Shown here: one piece after another, positions 49,154 to 61,201 of the stretch
Numbering within the stretch: the stretch's first letter is position 1
How the letters are laid out: each line of letters starts with the position of its first letter
Assembly (NCBI GenBank): GCA_036345935.2
Contig: JADWOT020000235.1
Span: 1-64,000, forward strand
Direction: 5' to 3'
DNA: 64,000 nt
Source: Taenia hydatigena
Lineage: Eukaryota > Platyhelminthes > Cestoda > Cyclophyllidea > Taeniidae
The notes under the pieces: generated by a model
The model's input: the letters and a program-made list of their open reading frames with translations, nothing else
What the model was told of the DNA's origin: nothing
Databases searched by the model: none
Made by a program: the position numbers and the translations under genes

Positions 49154-52100
49154 GCACTGGTCAATTCTTCCTTGCCATGTGGTTTATCACCCTGAATGAA
49201 ATTTTTAGGGGCATTGCCCTGAGATCCTTTATTAAAGCGCTTACACCACTCTACAATGCAACGACCAAGCAGTACTGCTTTCACGGAATTACACCACGAA
49301 CCTTCAAAATCTACGCCTGGCCACACTTTAAACAGCACTTTTCCAACCTCTAGGACCAATTCCATCCCGGCGCTTTTAAGCATTACTACGTGTGTACACT
49401 GTGCTGCGATCATCGAAATCGCTTTTGATATCTTTAGCAATGGCTGCTGTGTAGATCATCCTTATTCGTTCTTAAACTCCTGTTGAAATATGAACTGCAT
49501 ACCGATGTTTATTAAACAGCTGGGAGAGGATGTGGCTCCAAATGCGCTCAAGTAAGGCTGCATTAATTTACTAGCTTTCTGGATATCGGTACACCCCAAA
49601 TCTATTCAATTCGTTCGATATCCATCATCTTTGTACAAAAAGTGATTTTCGAGCGAAAAATGCCAACCCGCTTGTAGGACTTAGGTGCCACAGCAAGTCT
49701 TATATTGGCGGATATTTCGACTTTCTTAATTGCCTTCTTTTAAGGCGTCCCACGCAGTGCCACACTTGACCCCTGCCGCATGCTTTAAATGGGATTGGAT
49801 GGAACAGACCTGCTACGCACCACCAGCGTAGTTGCCCAGAGCTTACCACATTAATCAAGCTATCCTGCCAAACGTGGGGCTCCTAACATGCACCAAAGTC
49901 CTTTTAAATGCCTAAAGCATGAAGCATGACGCTACTCCCTTTTACTTGGTGAATGGTTTGTAACACGCTCTCCTGCAAGCCTACCTAAGCTTTTCTACTC
50001 ATCTTATTATCATTTAGGTGCTATTCTTAGGCCAAATTCGTTTTGATGACACTTCATACTTCTTTTTTGAGTAAGGATTTTTGCAGTCCGTGAGCGGTTT
50101 GCGTTTTTACAAGCATTTCTTATTACTACTCTGTAGGCAACCACCAAGCCGTTACGTCGACCTGACAGGCTCTATAGTGTCAATGGCCATCGGTTGGATC
50201 ACCCCCACTAGCTGGCCTCCTCGTGTAAATTTAGATCTAGTAGTTACGCAAAGGTATCAGGCTTGTTTGCTGCTACAAAGAGAACGAGGACAACTACAAA
50301 GTAGTAGAATGGTGCCGCGTTAACGAGGGAGAACACAATCTACAAAAAATGAGGGGCCAAGAAGAGGTTGAGATTATCCGATCAATTACAACACCTAAGG
50401 CTCTTTAATAGGGTAGAAAACCTAGCTTGTTTCACCAAGAGTTCAACCAGGCGGTAAAGCACTATCTTCTTGCTTGCCTAAAAGACAATAGTATGGTAAT
50501 CTAAGGAAAACTCTAGTCCAGTATGTCTTGGTTCTTAAATTGCTCATCCGGTGCGTTAGCACTACTGTTCACTCAGTGACGGCAAAAAATGAATACCACT
50601 GGGTGAATTCTGGTACACTGCTGCCACTGATTAAGGAACATGAGTGGTTTGAGTGGTTTTGCGCTTGAGCATGATGGATACTTTTGCGTGCAGACGCAGG
50701 TGGTTTTAAAGCTAGTCACTAAAAATTACGGTGCGAATCGGCATCGGACACAGTTGGGTGTGAATTGGGTTAGAGGAATTGCTATGCTACTTGAGTAGCT
50801 CATAAGTAGCCCTCTGCGAAGGCCATCATCGCTCACTTCTTCTCATCTCCAGCATTGCGATTCTTTGGTCTCCTGATGACCCGCTCCTCCTGCTTGTCAT
50901 CGTCCTTATCCATTTCACCACGGGATCGTCAGATCGGACGAGTATAATAGCTCTCGATCGATGGTGAGTTTGGAATTATGCTTTTCTACCACGTCATGCT
51001 GAAATTCCTGTGCAATTTAGCAACTCACCATTGATTTTATATGATCATGCTCTTATGGTCACATAAACACCGCACCAGTTGATGTGAGTAAACTCTTCTT
51101 AGATGGAAAGCAGAAAATTAGAAGAGAAGTTGGACAACTTGTGCTGTCGCAGAACAGACGTGGGAGAGGGAACGGCTTCAAATGCTAACGATGATCCGTT
51201 GACAAAAAAATACACGCCGTTCGTAACAACAAAATCTAGTTCTGATCATAAAAGCAGAAACTGCAATGTAGACGTTTAAAGGTAAGCAAGGAGTCGAGGT
51301 CGTGGAAATAACGGAAACTGGCATGACTGGTGCAGCTACCATCTTGTCCAGGGGTGGCGACTTATGGGTGGCGTCTGAAAACGCGAAGCCTCTTTCAGCC
51401 TCGGAAGCAGTGGCTGCACTTATAACTCTAAAATTCTGCTACTAGATTGCCCCAATCATAATTATGAATGGCACTGATGAAGGACTCGACCATAGCAAAA
51501 GGCTCTGTATCCTCCCAGTGCTACGCTTCGATGTCTATTACGAGGTCCCATTCGGTGGAAAGGTAGGCAATATCCCCTCCATGGCCAGCATGTAGACGGC
51601 GCACGCACACCATCACCTTTGAAAGAACTCGACCCCGTTAGGGCATGGTCCGTTCCCCCTGCAGAATGACGACGATGTCGCGCTGCTTGGTATAGGTAGG
51701 TTCAATCAGTTCACGAAGTGACAAACACGTTTTCCTAAAAGAGAATGAATAAGTATGCTCCTCCACTGTAATTACAGCCTTACAAAAATATCGGAAGATG
51801 TATGCACAAGACTACAACTATATACTCGGGCTATCAACTCATTTTTGACTTTAGATGGTCCCCGAGGTATGGTCCCTCTTTCTTCTTCCCATATGTGGCA
51901 CGTCCTCACTAAGATGTGCGCTAAATTTGAAGATAAGCAGTTTTGCCAGTGGAGCCCATTTCCATGCCTGGGTAAAAGAGCTGCCTCAGCGAATGACATC
52001 TTCATGTTCAAGCATTAAGAACGCAGTAAACGAAGTTAACTCCCACTGTTACCGCTTAGAGGCAGTAAGGTGACAACGCTAGTTATCGGAAACTAGCAAG

Positions 52101-55100
52101 GTAGACTTAAACCCAGCAACCTAATAAACGCATCCAAGTTGTGGCACTGATATTGTTGATTGGCTTGAAAGTTGATTTGTGATACAAGACCAACAGTCAA
52201 GTGATCATCTATTCCCTTAGAAATCCAATTTTGAATTTTACTCCGAGAGTTTATTTTCGCTAGGACTTTTGCCTGGTGAAATGCGCATTTATGAGAACTT
52301 ACTTCATCGCGTGTGCAGTCAAACAGCGAGCGGTGAGTATCTTTCTGCTTGCTAAGACCAACCTAAATTTTGAAAATCTAAGGAGACTTCCTAGCTTATC
52401 TGGCATCGATGAATACTGCTACCATAAGCGTTTTTAAAGAATCATGATTACAAAGAGATTTGACAAAACATTTAGCTTTAGCCGAAGCAAATATATGTCA
52501 AATGCAGACCAACTAGTTAAATGGTAGAAAATCGGTCCTTTTTAGAAACCAGTCTTCTAAATCCTTTGTTGCTAGGATCAGTAAAATAGCTGCCATAAAA
52601 CAGCGACAATCGAGAGCCACCGCTTAGGTAGCTAGTGAATTGTGGAAAAAATAAGCTCAAAAAGATACAACCATGGCAAAGCAATGCAAAGATGGAAATA
52701 GGGAGCTTTAGGTCAAACAACAAACAACATCAAGGCAATGAAGTTGGTGTTTGCGTGCACCCAAGGAATTAGTTGCAATTTAAATGCTAATTGAAGGCTA
52801 GTGCAACAATTTTTAAAGGCTGTAAATGGAAGAAATGCAAAACTACTACCCTTTAAGTGAGAAGAAGGAGCAACTATCTTTCACTTGGCTTCCAGGTTAC
52901 ACAAAGGCTTCAAAGACCACCACGACAATGGCTGCGTACCATCTTCACTGCCGTACGATATGCTCGAACGTCTGGTTGAGGGTTGATCCAGGAGGTCTAC
53001 CCGCTTGTTAATCACATTCGCTGCATACTCCGTCACAGATATTCGTACAACTTGCTCCTTTCATGACCTAAATGGATGCCTGCATCTGTGGACTGCGCCC
53101 AGTGCAATTCAGAAACTTTATCTTATATTTTGCACACCTGGACCGTGTGCACCACTGTAAGCACATTAGACTTTTGAGATCAACTTTTCTATGCAACAAC
53201 ACCTTGTATGCTCTGTATGTGAACGCATACATGATTGAAAGCATGTCTTTATGGGGAAGTATGCGTATTAATGCATAGGAGTGTGGAGTTAGGTCATGAA
53301 GAGCTCATTTGTACAGGATGGAATGATGCCTGCATTACTGCAAACGTTAAAGACCCGTGCAAAAGGCCGTCAAATTAGGCGAATTATGTATATTTATGTT
53401 TTATCTGGCCTTGCCAAAATAAAAGAGATGGTCAAATGCAAATCCGAAACTGATCATTCGATGAGTACCATCCAGTTATTGTAAGTCATTAATACCACGT
53501 GGCCCTTCCCCTTGCCTCATTTAATGTCAGTAGAAATTAAATTGAGGATCCTTAAGACTTTATTTTAAATTGTACAACATAAAGTAAAAACTATCATCGA
53601 TGTTCGTGTGTGTTAATTATATTTATCACTGGCATCTTGATAGACTGAAACTACAAGACTTATTTATTGGGTTTCCGGATTACTTAAAGTGCTTTTAAGG
53701 GAAGGCGTAAGAATGAGGAGAACGAGGACGAGGAGAAGGGTAATGTTGGGTGGGGAGTAAAGAGAACAAAGGAATAAAGCGTGCCAGCAATTCTGCCGTT
53801 TTTATGTTTTCCTTCTTTTATTAGTGCTTTTCAAAAAATAGCATGTGATCGATCGGCAACATTTATTTCATTTTATAATGTAGCAGCTTTTTTACTGATC
53901 GTAATGCAGGGAATATTTAAGGACTACTTTCTTATTTAACATGAATTTTCATTGGCAACTTTGCCCATGCTGCTAGATTTCCCCATTATCCTTTCTTGTA
54001 CCCTTTTGCATTGGCTCTATGCGGAACTATCGAAATACAAAAAAGTATCTCGACTACTCGATCGTTGGTTTGTGGTAGCTAGGATTGGTAAGCATATCTA
54101 AACCGAAATAACCTGTTTTCTCAAAGAGTATAAGGGCCAGAAAAGGGGAGGTTAAATGTGAACGCGCTAAATCGAATCATGTGCCCTGTGTGCGCATACA
54201 ATGTATCATCGTGCCATGAAGTTAAAGAAATGTGCTTTTACGGATTTCATGTAACTGGCTCATGCACATGCTGATAAGGTCCATGGTCCATGTTAGTCAG
54301 GCGCTGTAATAAGGGCTATCGATGTGTGGGAGAAGGTGGGACCACAAGAGTGAATAAGAGTCGTTTAATCACAAAACTAGGATGTACAATTGTTTCGATC
54401 GTGTTATTTGTGCACTTAGCTGCGGAGACACTGTGGCCTAATGTCAAGTTTATTTCCAGCGGTGTCTGCGTTACTATTCTGAAGAAGAGCATAGCACAAG
54501 CCTTAGAGAGTAGCCACAGACTATCTCGACTGCTTCCTTATGTTCCGTCCTTATTCTGTTTCCATAGCAACGCACAATTTATCCCAAGACACGTATACAA
54601 CAACACCTTTAGTGTGCATTACTCCTAGGTATATGCTCAGCTCCACTTATCGACCCTTATTGGGATGTGTAAGGAGAAGGTAGGCAGCAACATACAAGGA
54701 GAGCATTGCAATGCGTTGCTTTTTTTCGGATTATCTAGCGTAAAATAAATTGTTCTTAACGCAGCATTCTGGCTATGTGTCTGCACATGCGTCTTTCCAT
54801 GCAAGCATGACCTACAACGTCCCATAAGGAAAACTGGACCAGAAAGCTATGCCTTCAATTTGATTTATTTTCCAAATTATCTGTTTGAAGTGGGGCAACG
54901 AACAACTGAACTACTGCTGGTCTTACTTCTAAGCGCAATTACAAGTGTCCGCAGCACAATGCTGCAGTTTAACCAGCAATAATAACATGATGGGAAATTC
55001 GGTCAAGAATGTGTGATGTCTTGACCAGGAGGTCAATGTGACGATTCGCAAAAAGAGCGAAACGCAATTCAACTCGTCAGCAATATCACAGAGCAAAAAT

Positions 55101-56582
55101 GGATGCAGTGACGAGAACCTCGCGACAGGTCTATCTACGCATTCTTTCAGCCAAAGCCTGTGCCCATAACCTGAATCGGTTTCACAGCTTTATAACCCGC
55201 TTGTGACACCTTGCACTGCCATATTATCCTAACTCCATCTTTATCTTCCATTACTGCGGTCTGGCTCACTCGACATGCAACTCTCCGACCACCTCTCTTG
55301 CTGTCGCTATCTGCTTTGTGACACCTGGATTACCGTGCCTTATGCACCGTGCAAAAGCAGCATTGGAACGCATGACAACAGCATAAAACCAGCATCGTCT
55401 ACTTCTCTACACAATCTTGATGAAGCGAATGGTAATGGAGAGAATGAGGAGGAGCGAAAGCATGTACCAGCTTTGCCTCTTTACGAATGCACGAGTAAAG
55501 TCACTTACGCGAACGGAAATGTTTATCTGCAATTAAGCATCACGGCGCAGGCAAATCCTCCAGGAATACGAGCGAACGCAAGTAGGCGAAAAATTCTTCT
55601 GTTTAATCAGCCAACCTGCCTTTGTCGATCGGTCGAACATGCCGCAGCGTATGCAGACACTCGTACGGAAATGCCGTTTAATCTTTATAACAAAGAAGAT
55701 CCTACTTTTATCCTAATAATTAAACCTTAACTCGTAATTCTATTCATGTAAGAGTTACAGAGCAAGTGTGAAGATTGAAACCTTCCTTCTTGGCTCGCAT
55801 GCGTCCCGTTATAAGTCGCACCTTACATTCAAAATTAATAAACATGCTATGAAAAGGCACGTCTTCTCGAAGCCTTATTCCAAAAATTAAAGATTATCAA
55901 GGCAAAATATTTATTGAAGGAATATAGTGGATCTCACATAGGCATGACAATTGATATAAAGGAACTGGTCATCTGAAACAAAAAAAGGATTTCATTATAA
56001 GGCGCGGAAAAATTAAAAACGGTGCCGTGCAACGTGTGCCCATATAAAGACGTTTGTGCAAATTAGCGCATTTGGAAGTAAGGGAGAAAAAGTGCTGATG
56101 CTTTTGACTAGGTAGAACGCTGCATTAAACTAAATATGCGTAAAGTTATGTTTAAAATCCACGCAGGGCATAACTCTTAATGCAAAAGCTGCGTTTTTAC
56201 ATGAAAATGGGAGAAACCATCAAAGTAGTTACCCAAGAGTCCTATAACTGATAGTTCTGCAATCCAACGAGCGCATGGAAAATGGTGAAATCAACACTGG
56301 CAAGAGGTAATATACACCGCACTAGGTGACGCCCGGGCAACCATTGAGTGGTGACATCCGAAACACCATGATAGATTATTAACAGCCTGTGTAACTCTTT
56401 TCGAAACTGAACGTCATAGATCAGAATGTTAACAATGCAATAGCTTACTCATCTATTTAGAATCTAATAGAATACCGTAGTCCGCTATAAAATCGTCAAC
56501 AGTCGAGGAACCTTATTCGTGATTGTCTGCTAAAAAGGAAAAGGTGCATTTGAAATTACACTAGTAAGAGTTATAACGGTCG
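49154..56582. other. No gene recognised
   Basis: ORFs up to 151 codons (55,275-55,730 plus) and 117 codons (49,087-49,440 minus, partly inside repeat D) were examined. Neither has a motif or clean borders, and these sizes are not exceptional. Small overlapping ORFs on both strands at 51,755-52,073 are ambiguous. The region is downstream of the CELF-like gene. Confidence 0.4.
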
Positions 56583-56719
56583 TTATGGCCCGTGGCTTAT
56601 AAAAGATCCACCTTCGGGGCGCTTCAACTGGACTCTTAATCTTTTCCTTCCCAAAGCATATCTATCCATTGCGCGTATCGCGTTCTGCGCACTCACTGTA
56701 TTATCGTAGCTGACAAAAC
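56583..56719 (-). CDS. CELF/Bruno-like protein, last exon (second half of RRM3)
   Basis: The acceptor is CCATCCACAG. The exon completes a split codon and reads [17 protein letters not shown], then [15 protein letters not shown] and a short tail to TAA at 56,583-56,585. FVSYDN, the SAQ-AI helix and KRL-VQLKR are diagnostic of the third RNA-recognition motif of CELF (CUGBP/Elav-like, Bruno) proteins. In that family the domain is C-terminal and binds UG-rich RNA in splicing and mRNA control. With the previous exon it restores the RNP1 motif KGFGFVSY across a 74-base intron (56,720-56,793). The loop after the second helix (DRYALGRK) is diverged from the usual NGFQIG-K form. Confidence 0.88.
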
Positions 56720-56793
56720 CTGTGGATGGGCACACCGCGGTTAACAGAGATCGCGGCAATTTAAAGCGCAGTTAACCAAACTTGTATACTTAC

Positions 56794-56967
56794 CAAAGCC
56801 TTTGCTTTGGCCTGCCGTTCTGTCCGAAATATCTTTACGCTCAATACGCACCCAACTGGCGAGAACAGATCTTGTAAATTCTTTTCACTACATTCCTGAG
56901 GAATATGGAAGATGAATAAGTAAGTGATCACGGTTGGTAATAAACGCCTTATTTTAGCAAGGAAATT
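56794..56967 (-). CDS. CELF/Bruno-like protein, exon with first half of RRM3 (one-base frameshift)
   Basis: The frame carries RNP2 as LFIFHIPQ, followed by ECSEKNLQDLFSPVGCVLSVKIF. This matches the start of CELF RRM3 (family pattern LFIYHLPQEF...F.PFG.V.SAKVF). After KIF the matching frame shifts. The continuing protein DRTAGQSKGFG is read in the next frame to the GTAAGT donor and joins the last exon as KGFGFVSYDN. Between TTT (56,827-56,829) and GAC (56,822-56,824) there are two bases instead of three, so one base seems to be missing at 56,825-56,826. The proposed start follows GCATCAG, keeping phase 0; the acceptor is the least certain border. This may be an inactivating mutation, a pseudogene or an assembly error. 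Confidence 0.82.
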
Positions 56968-58266
56968 CTGATGCAGATTACAGGAACACACTTTTGGAAT
57001 TTAACCGCACTAAAAATTCCCTTCACACGATTTTATTGAAAGCATCTCGGTATTTATCTTGCAAAAAAGGCAAAGGTACTTCCATCTATGCATACATTCT
57101 GCCATCTAAACTAGTCTCGGAGGACGTCAAACGTAAAATTACTTGAAACTACGGCATTTTCATGTCTAGCTTGAAGCATCCAACATAACTTTGGGTTTAA
57201 TGTAAGGATGCTATCTTCGAGCCGAGATCAAAATACGCCTGGCAGGATCTGTGTGGTGATACCTTCCATGCAAGTTACTCTAGAAATTTGTTCATCCGAT
57301 TTATGGTACAAGTATATGCGTGTTGCTCGAGTAATTGATTGGCATTAAAGATAACAATTAGCATTTTTGCCTTAAGTTAAGCGCATTCAAGTGTCGACTA
57401 TACGAGAACGATAAGTCTAGATCCTTTATTTGGAAAATTCAAAGAGCGGGATTTATTCTGTGACATGCACAAGCACTTATTTGGAATCGATTTCCCTTTT
57501 TTGACAAGATGAGCAAGGTACCGCTTAATGGCATTTCTCTCAAGGAGAATACAACCACGGAAAATAGACCCATAATTTCACACAAATTATCTCTACTGAT
57601 GAAGCACTGTAAAAAGCCAGTTGGCGAGACTTGTTAAAGTCAGTTGCTGGCTGATTCAATGCGCATACTTTGATAAGATTTTGCTTGAAATCATAAGTTT
57701 ACCAGTAACCCAGTTCACACGCTTAACTACACAGAAATTCTAGCTACGACGCGATGATCACAATAGCATACGACGCTGTGAAAACTAGATAAATGTATGC
57801 AATACTTCCTCTTCCATTTCCCATCCGAATTGGATCCGTATAGATGTTCAAATAGCGCTGAATTGAGATTGCTGTTATGCAATCAACCTAGATGAAGGGC
57901 AAACGTCACTTCTCATATGCGATTAGACTTTAATGAACTCGTTATGAAATGCTGTCCAGTCATAAATAAAACACAATGTGCCAAAATGAACTGAAATGCC
58001 CTTTCAGCCTAATGGAAATATGCAGTTAATATTTCAAAGGACGCGACTCATTTCATAGAAACTCTCACCCAAGACCGGTGGCGTTAAATAGTTTGGAACT
58101 ACAAGTTTCGCCAAAACTTAATTTTTGGTGGCCGCCTGTGTCAACATCAACAGCATTTGGAAGTGCTGCTCTTTCGGCACCACAATGCAAGGACATCTGA
58201 TATTTGAGGTGAATTGCGGTACAAGTTAAGCCTAGCTGCAACACACTGAAAGCATTTTTTACTCAC
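56968..58266 (-). other. Probable intron
   Basis: Lies between two minus-strand exon candidates whose phases agree. No ORF or repeat of note. Confidence 0.4.
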
Positions 58267-58394
58267 GGTACTTGCGTGACACCTCTGAATAGCCTGTGTC
58301 AGCTCTCTATGAAGGTGTTTAAAAGTCGGGCGTCGCGCTATGTGGCCATCGTTGGTGGCCAACCCCGTAATTTCCTTTGGAGATTCAGAGGCAT
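58267..58394 (-). CDS. Coding exon, unidentified; may belong to the CELF-like gene
   Basis: Both borders are good: a GAACTAAC branch-point-like word and TTTCAG acceptor upstream, and a GTGAGT donor. The open frame of 42 codons reads ASESPKEITGLATNDGH, then RRPTFKHLHRELTQAIQR and CHAST. The hydrophilic, helix-forming composition would suit a linker. It starts with two bases of a split codon and ends at a codon boundary, which fits the start proposed for the RRM3 exon. It does not resemble the CELF linker that I know, so it could equally belong to another gene. Confidence 0.6.
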
Positions 58395-59180
58395 CTGAAA
58401 CTTTACAAGGGTTAGTTCAACAACCACACTTGGCCGGCATTAATTTGGCCATATAACGTTGGCTTTATAAGCTGTGGTCATCTTTCTGACCAGCATGACT
58501 AGTGTTGCATCCTAATCAACCCTCCACCATTTGATAAATCAATTAAGTTTAACTGGATTATTTCGTTGATAACAATGAGATGAGCCTTATAGTCAGAAAT
58601 GATGGCTATTTGCTTGGCATTCTCAACATAAAAATCGGTGGTTGTTCGAGTTTAGCTAGAGTCGCATCTGGACGTCTCATGACAAATATTCACTGCCTGA
58701 ATGGTTTCGATGATAATGATTACTGACGACCAGCTGCGTCTTTATCCGACGATGCGGTATTACATCACGCTAGGTAATAATCATGCCTGCAGTGATTTTT
58801 GGACTGTCCTTCTCAGGTTAGGGGGGTCGGACCTAAGTCGAGTTAGCAAATTTCGTGATTGCGCCTAATGACACGCACAGATTTGGTAGGTCTTGCAGAA
58901 AGACACGATTTTTGTCATTATTAATTATGGTAGAGTTTATTGTAAGCTGCTCAATCATGATTAGATCCAGTTGCTTCCTTGCAAATACATCTCTGTGCTT
59001 GTGTTAATTTGACGAAACCCAGTTTGGTTTTTTAAGGAAATCACTTAGATGATCGTCATTTTAGGCAAAATATGGATTAAGCCTAGCATCTGCTGCTGCT
59101 TTTTGGCAATGAAAAGGTGAAGGAACTAGTTGCTTGAATTACAACTAATTGCGATTAGATTGCTTTCGCTGTTTTTATAG
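58395..59180. other. No gene recognised
   Basis: A 47-codon open minus-strand stretch near 58,510-58,650 lacks borders. Otherwise intron-like. Confidence 0.4.
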
Positions 59181-59415
59181 GAAAACAATGAAGATGGACA
59201 CCAGGTCTATGCTGTTTTCAACCCAACGCATGCTAAAAAGCGCGAAATTGATGGCGGACACAAAAGTCGATGCGCAGCCAGAAGTGCAAACCATATCCAC
59301 CCTAGACCTTGCCTTTAACATTGAAATCAACATGCAAAACTTATCAGCTGTAATTAGTGAATGCAAATGTTTAAAAGTACACCTTGACAATGAGATGCAG
59401 CTCACTATGACGTGA
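59181..59415 (+). CDS. Candidate plus-strand exon, unidentified
   Basis: A strong acceptor (TTTCGCTGTTTTTATAG) is followed by two open frames. The longer, about 78 codons after the acceptor to TGA, reads KMDTRSMLFSTQRMLKSAK, LDLAFNIEINMQNLSAV and CKCLKVHLDNEMQLTM. The other frame opens with ENNEDGHQVYAVFNPTHAKK and is open for about 45 codons. Which is real cannot be decided by eye. It may belong to the plus-strand gene that ends at 60,797. No domain was recognised. Confidence 0.4.
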
Positions 59416-59859
59416 AGTTAACCTGAGGAGTGACATGAGGAAGGGATGGGATTCTGTGGGCAGTATCTCCCACTTGGAGGTGAATAGGGACAACGCCTGT
59501 GATGGGCACGAGCATAACGCTAGTCGGTATTCAAGGAGTCACGGAGACTTGTGACACAATGAGCCGCATATGCTTTGCTATTATATTCACCTCAACGCAT
59601 ATGTTTGCGTTTTCTTTTCGTAGAACTGCCCGCGCCCTGCCGAGTTGGTCTGGATAGTAAATTGACCTTTACTGCAATAAGAATAGGTGAGCTTTAAAGG
59701 AGGGATAGGATTGGGGATCATAATGTGCCTCATAAAACGAAGGTTTTCCAAAATCAATTTAAAGAAACCCCGTCTTGATGCTCATTTGCCAAATAGTAAT
59801 TTGGCATTCCGACAGAGCAACGGGGTCATATTTTTTAATCGCTAGACTTGGTAACTTAC

Positions 59860-60009
59860 TTGGAAGTCCATCGTTGTTGAAATAAAGGCCTGTAAAAGCT
59901 TTATCAAGGATATAAGCTGCAAAAGATTTTGCTGTGGTTCTTCTAGCATCAGAATGAAAGGCCATGAATTTTTGAAAATAAAGGTAAGCAGAGTTAAGCA
60001 AGCTTTGAT
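59860..60009 (-). CDS. Coding exon, unidentified
   Basis: The acceptor AACTATCTTGCAG and the GTAAGT donor enclose 49 codons: QSLLNSAYLYFQKFMAFHS, RRTTAKSFAAYILDKAF and TGLYFNNDGLP. The helical, phenylalanine-rich pattern looks like a folded helical domain. The frame is open well beyond both borders (95 codons in all). The exon starts with two bases of a split codon and leaves one base, so it could splice to 58,267-58,394. A distant likeness to helical RGS-type domains crossed my mind, but no diagnostic residue supports it. Confidence 0.5.
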
Positions 60010-60614
60010 CTGCAAGATAGTTTGCCTTCGCGAAACAGGGTAGCACTAGCCCTAGGAGGAATTTCTAGTTAGTGTTCTTGGTCAGAGCAAGCCATTTGAT
60101 ATGAACTCATCCAAAATTAGTGTTATTGAGTGTTTCAAACTGTAAGAAACTGCTTTAGCGCCTGTGGTCACCTGTACCACTATCAACAACGGTTCGGGGT
60201 AGCGATCCCTTAAAATGCAAAGACAAAAAGTGCTTCGACCTCCAATTCAACTGAGTCCACCAGAATTTGGTATTTGGGATAAGTCAAATTGCATATTAGG
60301 CCTTTCTAGCGATTGCGGCACTTATGAATGAAGTCGTGGCTTTGATAGAAATTGGGATCTCTCAATCCCTCTAACTGAAAGAGATCAAATAGCCATGAGA
60401 CGCAGCAGATAAGGAACGATGTGTCATTCAAAGTTATAAGGCGCTCCTTAAAACACGTACCAAAAAAAATTTTTAGCCAAATTTACCCATTTGCCTGCTC
60501 GAGCTTATTTCGTGTTCGCATCAATATTATTCCTTGATATTTCTATTTACTGCCACATCTCTTACGGACAATCGCGAATAAGAACATTTTCCAAACCACT
60601 TGTCTTTCATTCAG
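60010..60614. other. No gene recognised
   Basis: A 38-codon plus-strand open stretch at 60,216-60,332 has an ATG and stop but no other support. Confidence 0.4.
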
Positions 60615-60797
60615 TACCAAGAACTTTTGTTGGGTTATCTGTATAGGGTCGAATCTGCGCAATCAGCTCTAAAGATCATCAGTGGACTCATTATGACATG
60701 TCTACTAGACGATGAGCATTCTGAACACCCTTTCATAGTCTCACATTGCTTTAAGACTTCTTGGAAACCTATACCTTTAATTAAAAAGGAGTACTAG
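60615..60797 (+). CDS. Last exon of an unidentified plus-strand gene
   Basis: The acceptor CTTGTCTTTCATTCAG is strong, and the frame begins at phase 0. Sixty codons follow to TAG: YQELLLGYLYRVESAQSA, LKIISGLIMTCLLDD, HPFIVSHCFKTSWKP and PLIKKEY. The composition is protein-like with a moderately hydrophobic centre. No family was recognised. It ends 37 bases before the stop codon of the minus-strand EMAPII-like gene, so the two transcripts converge and their 3' ends probably overlap. Confidence 0.5.
   Translation, partial: YQELLLGYLYRVESAQSALKIISGLIMTCLLDDEHSEHPFIVSHCFKTSWKPIPLIKKEY
60776..60781 (-). other. Possible poly(A) signal ATTAAA
   Basis: ATTAAA on the minus strand, about 54 bases after the stop of the EMAPII-like exon. 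It is a common variant signal, and it lies inside the last exon of the opposite gene. Confidence 0.35.
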
Positions 60798-60834
60798 TGC
60801 AGTATTAAGGTAGGAATGCTATTAGAACTTTGGC

Positions 60835-61201
60835 TTAATTCAAATAGTCTTCGACAAAGTTTTCTATTTCGTCAGAGGCATAACGAAAGCACCTAAGTCG
60901 CATGCCTTCAAAGCCTAAGGCTCTATAATAGAATGTGGATACTAGCCCACCACGATAACCGTGTAGGTAGATGCTGCCGCGCGGCGTCAGTTTTGTCAAG
61001 CTCTCAGTAACTAGAGGTTCAAATCTATCATTAGCATCAGCGGCACACATCAACATACCCTGCGACTCGATACCGCGCATCTTGACAGGTTCGAGATTGC
61101 ACAAATAAGTACCCATTAATCCTTGCATGCTCTCGGTAGACACATGTGGCACGAGGTCGCTGACCACGTTGAAGTGGTCGTCTTCACCCAAATCCGACTT
61201 A
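60835..61201 (-). CDS. EMAPII-type tRNA-binding domain, terminal exon
   Basis: The acceptor is a long pyrimidine tract ending TTCCTTCCAG. The frame runs to TAA. Residues NVVSDLVPHVS, YLCNLEPVKMRG, IESQGMLMCAAD and PRGSIYLHGY align with the EMAPII-like tRNA-binding fold of AIMP1 and of the C-terminal extension of metazoan tyrosyl-tRNA synthetase (pattern VVSGLV-xV ... CNLKPxKMRGxxSQGMLxCAS). In the family this domain binds tRNA, often inside the multisynthetase complex. The usual ending (PKKK-W and about 50 residues) is absent; here the frame continues as GFEGMRLRCFRYASDEIENF to a stop. Either the C-terminus has diverged, or splicing occurs near the GTGGGC after HGYR. Conserved R and G of RTVVSGL are replaced (FNVVSDL). 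Confidence 0.85.

Noticed and set aside
49087..49440. 117-codon minus-strand ORF with helical look
   Set aside because: Overlaps the end of repeat D, lacks a usable acceptor in frame, and has a length expected by chance.
55275..55730. 151-codon plus-strand ORF
   Set aside because: No exon border, no motif, and about one open run of this size is expected by chance in 64 kb.
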